A stretch of 60,608 nt of DNA from a cf. Phormidesmis sp. LEGE 11477 (lineage in GTDB: Bacteria; Cyanobacteriota; Cyanobacteriia; Phormidesmidales; Phormidesmidaceae): the NCBI RefSeq assembly GCF_015207105.1, contig NZ_JADEXO010000023.1, positions 1-60,608 of the forward strand, given 5' to 3'. Position numbers and translations under genes: made by a program. Below are positions 36,201 through 45,326 of this stretch, piece by piece. How positions within the stretch are numbered: position 1 is the stretch's first letter; each line of letters begins with the position of its first letter. The notes under the pieces were generated by a model, which saw nothing but the letters and a program-made list of their open reading frames with translations, did not search any database and was not told where the DNA came from.

Positions 36201-36706
36201 CGCAGCGTTTGTAATCTGCGATCGCTAATCACCTGATCTGTAATTTCACTGCATAGGCACAGCACACCAGCCACCTGAGCCGACTCGTCATAAATAGGAT
36301 TACACCCAAAAGAGTAGTAGCATTCTTCCTGCCAAGACCCATGCGGAATAAACTGCTGTAGCCGATCGATCTTAGTGGCACGGCCTTCGCTCATCACCTG
36401 CGAGACCATCGGCTCTAGAAAGTACCAAAACTTCATCCCAGCAGCACCCAGCGCCTGCGGATGATGCGTCTGACCTAGCGTATACCGATAGCTATCGTTG
36501 TATAGCATCGTCAGCTCAGGCCCCCAAAATATCAGCATGGGATCGCTAGCACCTAGCAGCACGCCGACCATCGTTCGCAGCGGCACCGACCAGGTCTCAA
36601 TCGGACCTAGAGGCGTAGCAGCCCAATCGTGCGATCGCATTAATTCACCCAGCTCGCTGCCATCGGCGAACATCGTCTTAGGTGCTAATCCCCGTGCAGT
36701 CTCCAT
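33287..36706 (-). CDS. Multi-PAS hybrid sensor histidine kinase with receiver
   Basis: A 1139-residue cytoplasmic protein; no membrane segments are seen. Order: N-terminal PAS-like domain (about 25-165), GAF-like domain (about 170-375) carrying a serine-rich insert at 246-270, three PAS/PAC domains (about 390-510, 515-635, 640-755), HisKA with H779 in FLAVVSHELRSPLNP, ATPase domain with NLLSNAVKFT and SDTGKG, and a C-terminal receiver with D1067 in LIISDIGMPEMDGY. The N-terminal domain (WGPELTMLYNDSYR) is shared with many cyanobacterial and proteobacterial hybrid kinases. The signal is unknown, and no response regulator gene adjoins it. Confidence 0.92.
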   Translation of the reverse strand: METARGLAPKTMFADGSELGELMRSHDWAATPLGPIETWSVPLRTMVGVLLGASDPMLIFWGPELTMLYNDSYRYTLGQTHHPQALGAAGMKFWYFLEPMVSQVMSEGRATKIDRLQQFIPHGSWQEECYYSFGCNPIYDESAQVAGVLCLCSEITDQVISDRRLQTLRSLHAIPTPIKTAKAACYQSLSILSRNPYDIPFALLYLVENDTLRLVNTTGVDVDTAVSPLVVDLIESGTSEFQSGEPRSRQSLSRGSSVSEQSSREQSNSETSWSLEQAFSRICQKNQKVVIDNLSERFEALRPKAPTDTWDNPISRILLKPLFLPDTSRPMGLLVVGISPTKAFDQDYQGFLDLVVDHVSQTISQAAMHADKRSQIANLIRQKRAAKEARRQLKLALATGKIGTWEIDLKTQTLTASDQHKYNYGLSAEAELTDERVRSRIHPSDRDRVIAAYRTTVEQGVCFDQAYRLIWDDGSIHWLISRAERVCEETGEPIRLIGVSIDITERKQAEQAVEEGEQRFRDIVESNLFGVVLGTFSGKLSYANDYVLDLVGYSAQELAASQVRWDQITPPEFASADQAAIEQLIETGRCEPYEKVYIRKDGAQVPILVAATLIQQAPDQNQEVMAFVLDLTRLKQVTEERDRFFSLSPDMHAVGNLDGYFTRVNPAWEKILGYTPAELTTRPYLSFVHPDDQEMTDAAATKLTSGEDLIEFENRYRCRDGSYRWLLWNVTNLLSEGRFYSVARDITTRKQIAIEREAAREAAERANRLKDEFLAVVSHELRSPLNPILGWSQLLKRGTLDEKRTKLALASIERNTQLQVQLIDDLLDISRILRDKLILNKAPTDLESVILAALETVRQTAAEKSIQIETTISPCRVVGDAVRLQQVVWNLLSNAVKFTPSQGRISIVVMAEASTAVIEVSDTGKGVAADFLPFVFEHFRQENYSTTRKFGGLGLGLAIVRQIVGLHGGTVAVRSPGENQGTTFSVRLPRVVASASVTAVEPTVADSDLSGLFVLVVDDEDDSREITAFTLEEAGATVVAVSSGREALAVVAQSLPNQTLPDLIISDIGMPEMDGYMLMQQIRALTGPGERVKAIALTAYATENDETQTLAAGFQHHLTKPVAPARLIEAIIDVLDSRS

Positions 36707-36742
36707 GTTCCGTGAAATTACTGAGCTAAGATCATCTTAAGG

Positions 36743-38368
36743 TCATTGCTCTAGCATTGCCAGCAGCTCTAGAACAACGCCATTTGTCCAGCCAAAGCCA
36801 ATCTCGTTACTGCTATAGCCATACTGGATTTCATCAGAGACTTCGCCTGAGCAAGTCTCTAGATCGTACTTTTCTAGCAAGCTGCCGCTGCGCTCAAAGT
36901 CAGCGGCCACTAGAGTAATAAAGCGCTCGGCCAGTCGTTTGGCTTCTTCGTGATAGCCGTAGCGCCTTAGCCCTTTGACCGCAATCAGCTGCAAAGGTGC
37001 CCAGCCAAAGGGATCGTCCCACTGGTTCCCAGACGCATGAGTGCTAGTCCGCACACCGCCAGGAGCCTCAAACTTAGCTAGATGCTCTACCACAGCCGCT
37101 GCCTGCGCCTCGGAGGCGACCCCCGCCCATAGCGGATAGAAGGTCGTAGCAAATTCGTAGTAGTGACTTTCGCCCGTGGTCAGATAGTAGTCCAAGTACA
37201 GGCCGCTCGGTTCATTCCACAGATACTGATTGATATTTTCCTGTCGCAATTGCGCTTTGTGCTGCCAGCCTTCGATCTCAACGGTGTAGTCTGCGTCCTC
37301 CACCTCAGAAAGCGCCTGGTATATCTTGGCAATGTCTTTTTCCATCATATAGAGCAACACATTTAAACACACTGGCAGATAGTGAACAATATCTACGCTA
37401 AAAGGGCCAAATCGATTAGTTGGATCAAAGCCAGACTCTCGCATCGAGCGATCGCCCTTATAAAACAAATCCGTCAGCTGATCGGCTTGCTCATCATAAA
37501 ACAGCGACACATCGTAATCTTCAATCGATTCGTGCTTATAAAATTCTCGAATCCGATCGAAATGTGTCTTACCATCTTCATCAATTTCAGAAACCACCAC
37601 TTCTGGGGCGGGCCCTTCACCAGAGGCATAGAATCTGGACAGTCCACTTTCTTGGTTGAAATGAGGTTCGCTCATCCAATAGTCGTAGTACTCAATTAAT
37701 ATTGGCAGCGTAGAGCTTAGCCAGCGGGCGTCCTGAGTTCTCTCGTAGATTTTGAGCACCATATTCGCCAACAGAGGCGGCTGCGATCGCCCTAGAAAGT
37801 AAGTCCGGTTGGCATTGAGCACAGTGCCGTAATGGACTACCTGATACAGCAGCTGATCGGTCAAACTCTTGGCCATCTCTAGCTGATCGTCCTGCAAAAG
37901 GCCCAGCAAGATAAAATAGCTATCCCAGCCATAAAGCTCATTGAATCGCCCGCCCGGAACAATATAGTCGCCCGGCAGATACAACAAACCATGGTCTTCA
38001 ATCTCACCATTCTCGGGCAGCGTCTCTATGCGAATTCGGCTAAATTCAGCCGACATAGTTTGCTTAAGCGTTTCAGCCACCGCTTCAGGATCTTCTTTGG
38101 CAGAGATATACACGGGCCAAGACTGCCCTGATTCATGCTCAACCTTAGAGTCTCTCGCCGCCGTAAGAATGTGATCATGCCCACGCCGCAGAGTTCGCCA
38201 GGTTCGCCTAATGTACTCTCTAACAGCGGCAATCTGCTCAGCAGTAGGATAGCTGGCTAGAGCACAGCTTGAAGCACTCTCGGAGTCGGGAAGGGAATTT
38301 ACAGGCGGCGTAGAAGCACTAGACAACTGAGCAGAGGAGTTAATAGCGGTGTCTGGTTTCACGGGCAT
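36743..38368 (-). CDS. treH: Trehalase (GH37)
   Basis: A 541-residue protein. Both trehalase signatures are present: PGGRFNELYGWDSYF (about residues 137-151) and QWDDPFGWAP (about 448-457). Supporting stretches are LYDYYLTTGE-type (actual LYLDYYLTTGE) and GFGWTNGVVLELL at the end. It hydrolyses trehalose to two glucoses. There is no signal peptide, so it is cytoplasmic, unlike periplasmic TreA. It is last in the leftward series treZ, treY, treH, the order also known from heterocystous cyanobacteria. Synthesis and breakdown are thus encoded together, giving control over trehalose level during drying and rewetting. Confidence 0.93.
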   Translation of the reverse strand: MPVKPDTAINSSAQLSSASTPPVNSLPDSESASSCALASYPTAEQIAAVREYIRRTWRTLRRGHDHILTAARDSKVEHESGQSWPVYISAKEDPEAVAETLKQTMSAEFSRIRIETLPENGEIEDHGLLYLPGDYIVPGGRFNELYGWDSYFILLGLLQDDQLEMAKSLTDQLLYQVVHYGTVLNANRTYFLGRSQPPLLANMVLKIYERTQDARWLSSTLPILIEYYDYWMSEPHFNQESGLSRFYASGEGPAPEVVVSEIDEDGKTHFDRIREFYKHESIEDYDVSLFYDEQADQLTDLFYKGDRSMRESGFDPTNRFGPFSVDIVHYLPVCLNVLLYMMEKDIAKIYQALSEVEDADYTVEIEGWQHKAQLRQENINQYLWNEPSGLYLDYYLTTGESHYYEFATTFYPLWAGVASEAQAAAVVEHLAKFEAPGGVRTSTHASGNQWDDPFGWAPLQLIAVKGLRRYGYHEEAKRLAERFITLVAADFERSGSLLEKYDLETCSGEVSDEIQYGYSSNEIGFGWTNGVVLELLAMLEQ

Positions 38369-38415
38369 ATAGAATGATAGAACTTTTGCAGTCAGTGTCA
38401 GCTTCGAGTCGGCTA

Positions 38416-38431
38416 GCTAGCTCGAGCTAGC
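38416..38431. promoter_or_regulatory. Perfect 16-bp palindrome between treY and treH
   Basis: GCTAGCTCGAGCTAGC is an exact palindrome about 50 bases before the treH ATG. A related GAGCTAGCTATAG lies at 38521-38533 in the same gap. Its position suits an operator for separate control of treH, but it could also be chance from the CTAGC-rich local sequence. Confidence 0.4.
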
Positions 38432-38612
38432 AGGCCAGTTCACTTTGGCTTGCTGCCTACTCAAAAGTCAGAAGTAGCCTATAAAAATAGGGCTAATTTA
38501 GAAGGTAGGAATAAACGTTCGAGCTAGCTATAGACACTGTAGTATCAATATCAGAAAAATCGCCAACTTAACTGTTTGTAATGAACGCCATTCAAAGGCA
38601 GGGATAAGCGAG

Positions 38613-41432
38613 CTACTCGGCGGCTGTAAAGCTGTGATTCTCGCTCGCTAGCAGCGCAAAGGGAAGATGCTCTAGCAGGCTACCCACCGGCATAGAGTCC
38701 TCTATCTTTACAGTGTGATTGCCTAACCAATCCGTCCAGTCAGAGGCTGACCCATTTGGTATCTCAACTTTCGTATCGCCCCACAGCTCAATCCCGCAGG
38801 GCGGTAGATCATCGGTCGATATTAAACTGGTCAAAAAGCGTGGCACCACTACCACCACCGTATGCTCGCCCTGATGCCGTGCATAGGTAATCACACTTTC
38901 GGCGTGCTTCCCGGCCACCTTTAAAGGGACATACGCGCCGCTTCTAAAGACATTGCGAAAATAGTTTCGCGCTGCCAATCCTCTGAAAGTAAAAAACAGC
39001 TTGAGCCGCCCGTCTTTTCTATTTTTGAGCAAATCCTTCACCAGCGCCCCCGGCTGTTTCTCCCATCTAGATTGAATGCTTTCTAGCGCCTTTAGGCGCT
39101 TTGAATAGTCAACTGGACGGCGATTATCTGGATCGACTAGGCTCAAGTCCCATAGCTCGCTGCCTTGATAAAAGTCAGGAATACCCGGTGCCGTTAGCTT
39201 GATCAAAAGCTGAGAAAGAGAGTTGTAGATACCGTAAGCTGCGACTTTTGCCTGGAAGGCTTGCAGCTTGGTCAAAAAGGTATTCTCTTTACTGGGCGTT
39301 AGGATAGTCTCCACAAAGTTGACATAGCCTGCTTCATAGTCTTCATCCGGTCTTAGCCAGTTGGTATGGACCTTGGCTTCTCGCACGGCCTTCACGACGT
39401 AGTCTTTCACCCTTTCTCTAAATTCAGGCAGCTCTGCATCGTCAAATGGATACGCGCCCACTAGAGTCTGGTATAAAAAATATTCGTCATTGCTGTCTGG
39501 AACAGTTTGGTCGCTGCTAGTCTGCTTTTTGTCGGCGTTGAGCTGACTCCATATCTTTACCTGTTCTTCCCACGCTTCAGGCAGCTCAGACAAGACGCTA
39601 AGACGCGATCGCACATCCTCACTTCGCTTAGTATCGTGCGTAGACGTCGCATTCAGCGCTTGCGGCCAGTGCTCTTGCTGATACTGATTGTATTGATGGA
39701 AATCTGCTAGCGAAATGCCAAAATTCTCCGGTGAGCCGCCCACTTCATTTAGACCGATAAAGCGGTTGTATACATAGAACAGCGTATCTTCTAATCCCTT
39801 TGCCATCAGCGGCCCGGTGAACTGCTGCAAACGCATGACAAAATGCAGCCACTGTGCCCGCTCCTCAGACGGCAAAGAGTCCTCATACTGCAAAAGTAAA
39901 AATCTTTCAATCAGCTCTAGCTCGTTACTCAGCTGAGGAATTCGCTTTCTAGCCTGCGCGATCGCCTTTTGAATATACTGAAGATCTCGCTCAGTACTGC
40001 CTCGCTGATTGATGTATGTGCAGTAAATAGGAAAACATACCAAGACTTCTAGAATCGCCGCCTTCAGACCATTCGCGGTCAAATCGCGCCCATACCGATA
40101 TTGGCTTGCCACCTTCTTCAAAAAGCGAGCTAGATTGTCAATATCTCCAACCAAATTTGTCTCAGCGATCAGTCTTTTCTTTTCTAGAACTAGGCTGTGA
40201 TAGCCAGTACGTATACCCGTAAACTGCTGATAAAATCGAGTAAAATCGCTACGATTCTTCTGACAGCAAAACAGTCGATTCGCATACGTTAAAAATTCAT
40301 ATCCAGACGTTCCCTGCACTGGCCAATGAGTGGGCAGCTTCTCACCCGGCTCTAGAATCTTCTCGATAACGGTATAAACCCCGCCCATCTTCTCTTCAAG
40401 TCTTTCTAGATAGGTCAGGGGATCATAGAGTCCATCGATATGATCAATTCTTAAGCCGTTGAATTTTCCAGCCTTTACCAGCTCCCTAGTTAAGGCATGA
40501 GTCTGATCAAATACCTTCGGATTGTCGATCTTTAGACAAATTAGCTCATTCACCGTAAAGAATCGCCGATAGTTCAGCTCTTCTGCGCCCACCTTCCAGA
40601 AAGAAAGTCGATAGTACTGTGCCAGCAAAAGCCGATCTAATAAGTCAAAACTCTTTGGCTTACCAGCTTGACCGTTAAATACTTCGAGATTTTGATCAAC
40701 AAAAGTCTTGATCTCTTTGCTTGAGTTATACAGCTCCCACAGCACATGCTTAACAAAGGCACACTGCTCCTTTCTTGCGGGGCCTGTCATCGCTGGCAGA
40801 GTCTCTTTTACCGTATTCAAAATTCCAATTAGCTTGATATAGTCGGGCTCTTGAGGGCCCATCTGTCGCCGCAGCCACGACAGCTCATTGCTCAAAAAAG
40901 GCTCATAAGAATCGACCCGAATTGGAAAGCTCAGCCCGTAGTAATTCACTCGCAGGCCGTCTTCACCATAGCTAAGCTGAATCTCTCCCCTTTCTAAACA
41001 TCGATCGTAAAAATCTCCCAGCATAGGCGCTAGCACCTTGCCCTGAATATCTTCGTATGAATGCTCCCACTCAATATCGAAGTAGTCGATGTATTCCGAA
41101 TCAGGACCATATTCCAACACATCCATCAGATAGTGGTTTTGACGGTCATAGGCCATATGGTTAGGTACGATATCTTGCAGCCAACCCATCCCTCGCTCGT
41201 GCAAAGTATCTACCAAAGTATCAAACTCTGCCATTCCACCAAGTTCAGGATTTAGCCGATTAGGATCAACCACGTCATAGCCATGCTGACTGCCGGTTCT
41301 GGCCATAAAAATAGGCGAAGCATAGATATCAGAAATGCCTAGGCGATCGAGATAATCGACAATCTCTCTAGCCTGAAAAAACCCGAAGCTAGGCGTGAAT
41401 TGAATACGGTAGGTGGCAACAGGAAGACGCAT
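38613..41432 (-). CDS. treY: Malto-oligosyltrehalose synthase
   Basis: A 939-residue GH13-family enzyme. It starts MRLPVATYRIQFTPSFGF, with DLGISDIYASPIF-type (actual RLGISDIYASPIFMART) and GSQHGYDVVDPNRLNPELGG, then QDIVPNHMAY, FNGLRIDHIDGLYDP and, near the end, TAPGIPDFYQGSELWDLSLV. It converts the reducing-end glucose pair of malto-oligosaccharides to a trehalose linkage, the first step of the TreY/TreZ route from glycogen. About 940 residues is a normal length. It is 129 bases after treZ and 244 bases before treH. Confidence 0.97.
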   Translation of the reverse strand: MRLPVATYRIQFTPSFGFFQAREIVDYLDRLGISDIYASPIFMARTGSQHGYDVVDPNRLNPELGGMAEFDTLVDTLHERGMGWLQDIVPNHMAYDRQNHYLMDVLEYGPDSEYIDYFDIEWEHSYEDIQGKVLAPMLGDFYDRCLERGEIQLSYGEDGLRVNYYGLSFPIRVDSYEPFLSNELSWLRRQMGPQEPDYIKLIGILNTVKETLPAMTGPARKEQCAFVKHVLWELYNSSKEIKTFVDQNLEVFNGQAGKPKSFDLLDRLLLAQYYRLSFWKVGAEELNYRRFFTVNELICLKIDNPKVFDQTHALTRELVKAGKFNGLRIDHIDGLYDPLTYLERLEEKMGGVYTVIEKILEPGEKLPTHWPVQGTSGYEFLTYANRLFCCQKNRSDFTRFYQQFTGIRTGYHSLVLEKKRLIAETNLVGDIDNLARFLKKVASQYRYGRDLTANGLKAAILEVLVCFPIYCTYINQRGSTERDLQYIQKAIAQARKRIPQLSNELELIERFLLLQYEDSLPSEERAQWLHFVMRLQQFTGPLMAKGLEDTLFYVYNRFIGLNEVGGSPENFGISLADFHQYNQYQQEHWPQALNATSTHDTKRSEDVRSRLSVLSELPEAWEEQVKIWSQLNADKKQTSSDQTVPDSNDEYFLYQTLVGAYPFDDAELPEFRERVKDYVVKAVREAKVHTNWLRPDEDYEAGYVNFVETILTPSKENTFLTKLQAFQAKVAAYGIYNSLSQLLIKLTAPGIPDFYQGSELWDLSLVDPDNRRPVDYSKRLKALESIQSRWEKQPGALVKDLLKNRKDGRLKLFFTFRGLAARNYFRNVFRSGAYVPLKVAGKHAESVITYARHQGEHTVVVVVPRFLTSLISTDDLPPCGIELWGDTKVEIPNGSASDWTDWLGNHTVKIEDSMPVGSLLEHLPFALLASENHSFTAAE

Positions 41433-41561
41433 AGCAGCTCAAGAAATCAACAAAAGAGATAGAGTTTAGAAGCATAGTAGAAATAGAACACACTGCATGA
41501 GTGCTTCGAACTAACTGCCGTTCTGTAACTAATGCTCGCGGTAGCTAATAGCTGCTGATAG

Positions 41562-43493
41562 CTATAGCGAAGTGCGTGAAAGAGACCAGGGCGAAACGGG
41601 TTCAGCTCGATATAAAGTAATGCTAAACGGACTGAGCAGTAAGGTTTGATCAGAGTCTTCGGCGCAGAGCCTTGCAGGTAGAGGCTCTGCCTTTGTTAGT
41701 TCTGTGGCTTCTTGTAGACACCATTTGGGGTCAGCCGAATTTAGCTGCTGCCACCAGGTTTGTGAGCCTAAGGTAAGTTCTACTTTGGTCGCCTGATTGC
41801 TAAAGTTCATTAGGCAAAGCAAATCGCCGCTAGCCATCGACTGCTTGTATTGCAGCGTGTCGCCTGTGTGGGCTACGACAATATCTGAAGATCGCGTCGG
41901 CGTCATCACCCGACATTGGCGTCTGACTTCGATCAGCCGCTGATAAAACTTACGCATGATTCGTTGCTGTGACCTATCTTCTACGGCTGTTTTGTCCTGG
42001 CTAGATAGCCAGCTGAGCTTCGATTTTTCATAGGTTTCTTCGCTAACGGGATCGGGGAGGGTGCCTTGTTCATGAAAGGCAGCAAACTCTTCTGTACGAC
42101 CCTTTCTCACAGCCTCGATTAAATTGGGATCGCCATGGTCGACAAAGTATAAAAATGGGTTTGTCTCTCCATATTCTTCGCCCATAAACAACAGTGGGAT
42201 ATAGGGTGAAAGTAGCGTGATCCCGGCGGCAAGCTTCAACGCTGGGAAAGAAACTAAATTCGAGAGGCGATCGCCCATCATCCGGTTGCCGACCTGGTCG
42301 TGATTCTGGTTGCAAACAACAAACTGATAGGAGGGCAGATCGTCAGCCGGACTACCGTGGATTCTGTGTCTAAAAGGAGAGTATTGCCCAGCGTAGACAA
42401 ACCTGTTTTTGAGCGCGATCGCCAGAGATTCTAAACTAGCAAAGTCGCTATAGTAACCCATCGTCTCACCGGTTAACCGAGCGTGCAAAGCGTGGTGGAA
42501 GTCATCGCTCCACTGGGCATCAAGCTGATAGCCACCCTGCTCTACAGGCCGAATCAAACGCGGATCGTTCAGATCGCTTTCGGCAATCAAAAAGGCGGGA
42601 AAGCTTCTGCCTTCAGCAAAGTCCGCCACTGATTCTGATAGCGTCTGCAAGAAATGCTTAGCGCCAAAGTCGTAAATAGCATGAACCGCATCTAGCCGCA
42701 GTGAATCGATATGATAGTCACGCAGCCAGCTAATTGCATTCTCTAAAAAGTAGCGTCGTACCCCATCGCTATAAGCATCATCAAAGTTAATAGCGCTGCC
42801 CCAAGGCGTCCGATAGCGCTCAGTCGTATACGGCCCAAACTTGCCCGTGTAGTTTCCTTCGGGGCCAAAGTGGTTGTACACCACGTCTAGAATAACGGCC
42901 AGTCCTAGCTGATGGCAGGCGTCTACTAGCTTCTTTAGCGCGGTGGGGCCACCGTAAGAATTTTGAACAGCAAACGGAAAGACGCCGTCATAGCCCCAGT
43001 TGCGATCGCCTGGAAACTGCGCCACCGGCATAATCTCAACCGCCGTAATGCCTAGCTCTACTAGCTCAGACAAGCGTGGGATCACGCTCTCGAACGTGCC
43101 CTCGGGGGTAAACGTGCCAACGTGCAGCTCGTAGATCACATAGTCTGCTAGTGCTACGCCCTTCCAGCCCTGATCGCGCCACGCATACTGAGCATGATCA
43201 ATTACCTCAGAAGGGCCATGGACGCCCTGAGGCTGATATCTAGAGGCAGGATCTGGCCAAGAATCTTCGCCATTTAGCTGATACTTATAGAGCGTACCCA
43301 CAGGCAGATCGGGCGCGTGAGTTCGCCAGTATCCGTACTCATCCCGCTCCATCTCTAGCAATCCGGTCGGCACCAGCGTTGAGTCTGGCGTTGAGTCTTG
43401 CTGATGCCCCACAATCTCAACAGCGGCGCGATCTACCAGAGGAGCCCACACCGTAAACTGACAGCCATCCTCAAACCTTCCACCAATGTCCAT
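41562..43493 (-). CDS. treZ: Malto-oligosyltrehalose trehalohydrolase
   Basis: A 643-residue GH13 enzyme. An N-terminal CBM48-like beta domain (FTVWAPLVDRAAVEIVG) is followed by the catalytic barrel with YELHVGTFTPEGTFESVI, VEIMPVAQFPGDRNWGYDGV, VILDVVYNHFGPEGNY, DSLRLDAVHAIYDFGAKHF and CNQNHDQVGNRMMGDRL. TreZ releases free trehalose from maltooligosyltrehalose made by TreY. It is first in the operon-like series. Its upstream gap (43494-43643) holds a short ATCAAA/TTTGAT inverted repeat near 43546-43563 in the likely promoter region. Confidence 0.97.
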   Translation of the reverse strand: MDIGGRFEDGCQFTVWAPLVDRAAVEIVGHQQDSTPDSTLVPTGLLEMERDEYGYWRTHAPDLPVGTLYKYQLNGEDSWPDPASRYQPQGVHGPSEVIDHAQYAWRDQGWKGVALADYVIYELHVGTFTPEGTFESVIPRLSELVELGITAVEIMPVAQFPGDRNWGYDGVFPFAVQNSYGGPTALKKLVDACHQLGLAVILDVVYNHFGPEGNYTGKFGPYTTERYRTPWGSAINFDDAYSDGVRRYFLENAISWLRDYHIDSLRLDAVHAIYDFGAKHFLQTLSESVADFAEGRSFPAFLIAESDLNDPRLIRPVEQGGYQLDAQWSDDFHHALHARLTGETMGYYSDFASLESLAIALKNRFVYAGQYSPFRHRIHGSPADDLPSYQFVVCNQNHDQVGNRMMGDRLSNLVSFPALKLAAGITLLSPYIPLLFMGEEYGETNPFLYFVDHGDPNLIEAVRKGRTEEFAAFHEQGTLPDPVSEETYEKSKLSWLSSQDKTAVEDRSQQRIMRKFYQRLIEVRRQCRVMTPTRSSDIVVAHTGDTLQYKQSMASGDLLCLMNFSNQATKVELTLGSQTWWQQLNSADPKWCLQEATELTKAEPLPARLCAEDSDQTLLLSPFSITLYRAEPVSPWSLSRTSL

Positions 43494-43643
43494 AAACCCA
43501 CAGCAGAACCGCTAGTTCCACCCCAAAACGCTATTGACTCTTAAGAATATCAAAAGAATATTTGATGGGATGCTATCTACAGACATAAACCATAGGCATA
43601 GATACAGCGAGTGGCTGCCGGACGCCCAACAGTCAGCAAGAGA

Positions 43644-44123
43644 CTACGACAATAGCAGCGCATCTATCGAATAGGCACCAGGTCCGAACAAAATAATCAG
43701 CGTTAGCATCATCGTAAAGATCAGCGCTTTTTCCATACTAGGTGGCTCACCCTTATCACCATTTGGCCCAGCATAAAACTCTCCTAGCTCGTAAGGGTCA
43801 GGAGCCACAATTGGCAGACCGTCAATGACTTCTAATACCAGCGCATAGATCATCGAAACCAAAATAGACAAACTGGCAAAAGGCGTCAGCAGCCCCAAAA
43901 TCAGGAGAGCGCCGCCCAAAATCATAAATCCCGCTGATAAAAAGCACAGCGGTAGCGGCGCACCTAAAGCCTTTGACCACGTCTGCAGATTCTGAATCTT
44001 GGGTAATCCGTGCAAAATGAACAAGAATCCGACAACAGCTCGAAAAGCCAACAGCATATAGCCCTGAGTCCCTTCAATAAACGCTGGGTATAGCGCCGAA
44101 AGAGCCGTAATAATCGTATCCAA
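43644..44123 (-). CDS. DoxX family membrane protein
   Basis: A 159-residue protein with four membrane helices. DoxX features are RAVVGFLFILHGLPKIQNL near the start, then LSAGFMILGGALLILGLLTPFASL and LTLIILFGPGAYSID. The TTG start at 44121-44123 is backed by a strong AAGGAG nine bases upstream; no in-frame ATG fits better. DoxX proteins are linked to thiol redox and membrane-integrity functions, but the reaction is unsettled. It is 96 bases after the double VOC gene and may be in the same unit. Confidence 0.88.
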   Translation of the reverse strand: MDTIITALSALYPAFIEGTQGYMLLAFRAVVGFLFILHGLPKIQNLQTWSKALGAPLPLCFLSAGFMILGGALLILGLLTPFASLSILVSMIYALVLEVIDGLPIVAPDPYELGEFYAGPNGDKGEPPSMEKALIFTMMLTLIILFGPGAYSIDALLLS

Positions 44124-44219
44124 CTGAATTTTCTCCTTAATTTTTTGGCAGCTTTTTGGGTAGTTTTTTGGCAGCTCGCGATCGCTCCCGAATGATCACT
44201 ATCAACAGAGCCATAATAG

Positions 44220-45155
44220 CTAGCTTTCTACTAGCAGCACGTTATGACCATCCGGCCCACGCCATAGCGCCCCGCGCTTGAACGGCATCACATCGGGCAG
44301 ATCGATCACCTTGGGCGACACGAACTGTACGTGCGCTTCTTCTAACGCTTCTACTGCCGCATCGATATCTTCGACTAGCAGCTCAAAATGCATATGCACC
44401 AAATCGTTGGTCTGCTGATCGATCGGAAAAGGTCTTGCCCCTGGCGGTGTTAAATAGTCCAAAAACTCCACGCCCAAACGCCCTTGCGCTGGGGTCAAAG
44501 ACGTCACAATCACTTTGGCGCTAAAGAGATTGTCCATCGTCTCCTGCTTGATGCCAATATTGGTAAAGCTGCCCTGATGCGTCAGACCCAAGACATCTCG
44601 GTATAGCGCCAGGCTAGTTTCAGTGCTAGAAATTGCGATCGCAGAATGATCCATCCCCAAAAACAGCGCTTCTTTTGACTGCCAGTAGTCCGGGCCAAGC
44701 CCCGGCGGAAACTGCAATAGCTCTAGCGGATGGCCATCAGCATCTCTAAACTTAAACGCTTTAATGTCATTCGGCAGCGTCTGAGGCTCTGGGGAAATGG
44801 GCGTAAAGGAAAACTTCTTTAGCCGTTCATAAGCCTTATCCATATCGCTGACGATAATCGCGAAATGCTGAAACCAAAGGTCATTGCTCTTACTACCGGC
44901 AGGAACCGCTTCGCCCGTACCGCTCAAGAACTGCATCAGCCGAATCGTCTCTTGTCCTAGCGTGAGAGAAACCACTCGAACTTGAGCATTGGGCACACCG
45001 TACAGATAGCTAGCCTGGTCGCCGCTAATAACGGTATCGGCGACGACTGTGTAATCAAAAGCACCTGTAAAAAAATCAGCCGACTGACTAGCATCAGAGA
45101 CCGTTAGACCGATAGACTGTACGGCCTGAACCGTTATACCAGAGGGAGACGCCAT
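44220..45155 (-). CDS. Two-domain VOC (extradiol-dioxygenase-like) protein
   Basis: A 311-residue protein with two VOC units: about residues 8-150 (GLTVSDASQSADFFTGAF, HFAIIVSDMDKAYERL, FRDADGHPLELLQFP) and about 168-310 (MDHSAIAISSTETSLALYRDVLG, HMHFELLVEDIDAAVEAL, WRGPDGHNVLLVES). This is the layout of type I extradiol dioxygenases and related double glyoxalases. Candidate metal ligands are the histidines at the start and middle of each unit. The substrate is unknown. DoxX follows it. Confidence 0.88.
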   Translation of the reverse strand: MASPSGITVQAVQSIGLTVSDASQSADFFTGAFDYTVVADTVISGDQASYLYGVPNAQVRVVSLTLGQETIRLMQFLSGTGEAVPAGSKSNDLWFQHFAIIVSDMDKAYERLKKFSFTPISPEPQTLPNDIKAFKFRDADGHPLELLQFPPGLGPDYWQSKEALFLGMDHSAIAISSTETSLALYRDVLGLTHQGSFTNIGIKQETMDNLFSAKVIVTSLTPAQGRLGVEFLDYLTPPGARPFPIDQQTNDLVHMHFELLVEDIDAAVEALEEAHVQFVSPKVIDLPDVMPFKRGALWRGPDGHNVLLVES

Positions 45156-45326
45156 AGCTACGCTGCTTCCTTGATTGATCGCGCTTTTGCCTTTTGCATT
45201 TTTACACAGTCAGGCGATCGCAGCCCAATCACTTTCAGCTCCACTTCTTTGATCAGCCTTAGCTGGCCTCTGTCATCGACCTACCGTGTTACATAACAAA
45301 GAATGCAGTAATGAAGGATTGTGATA

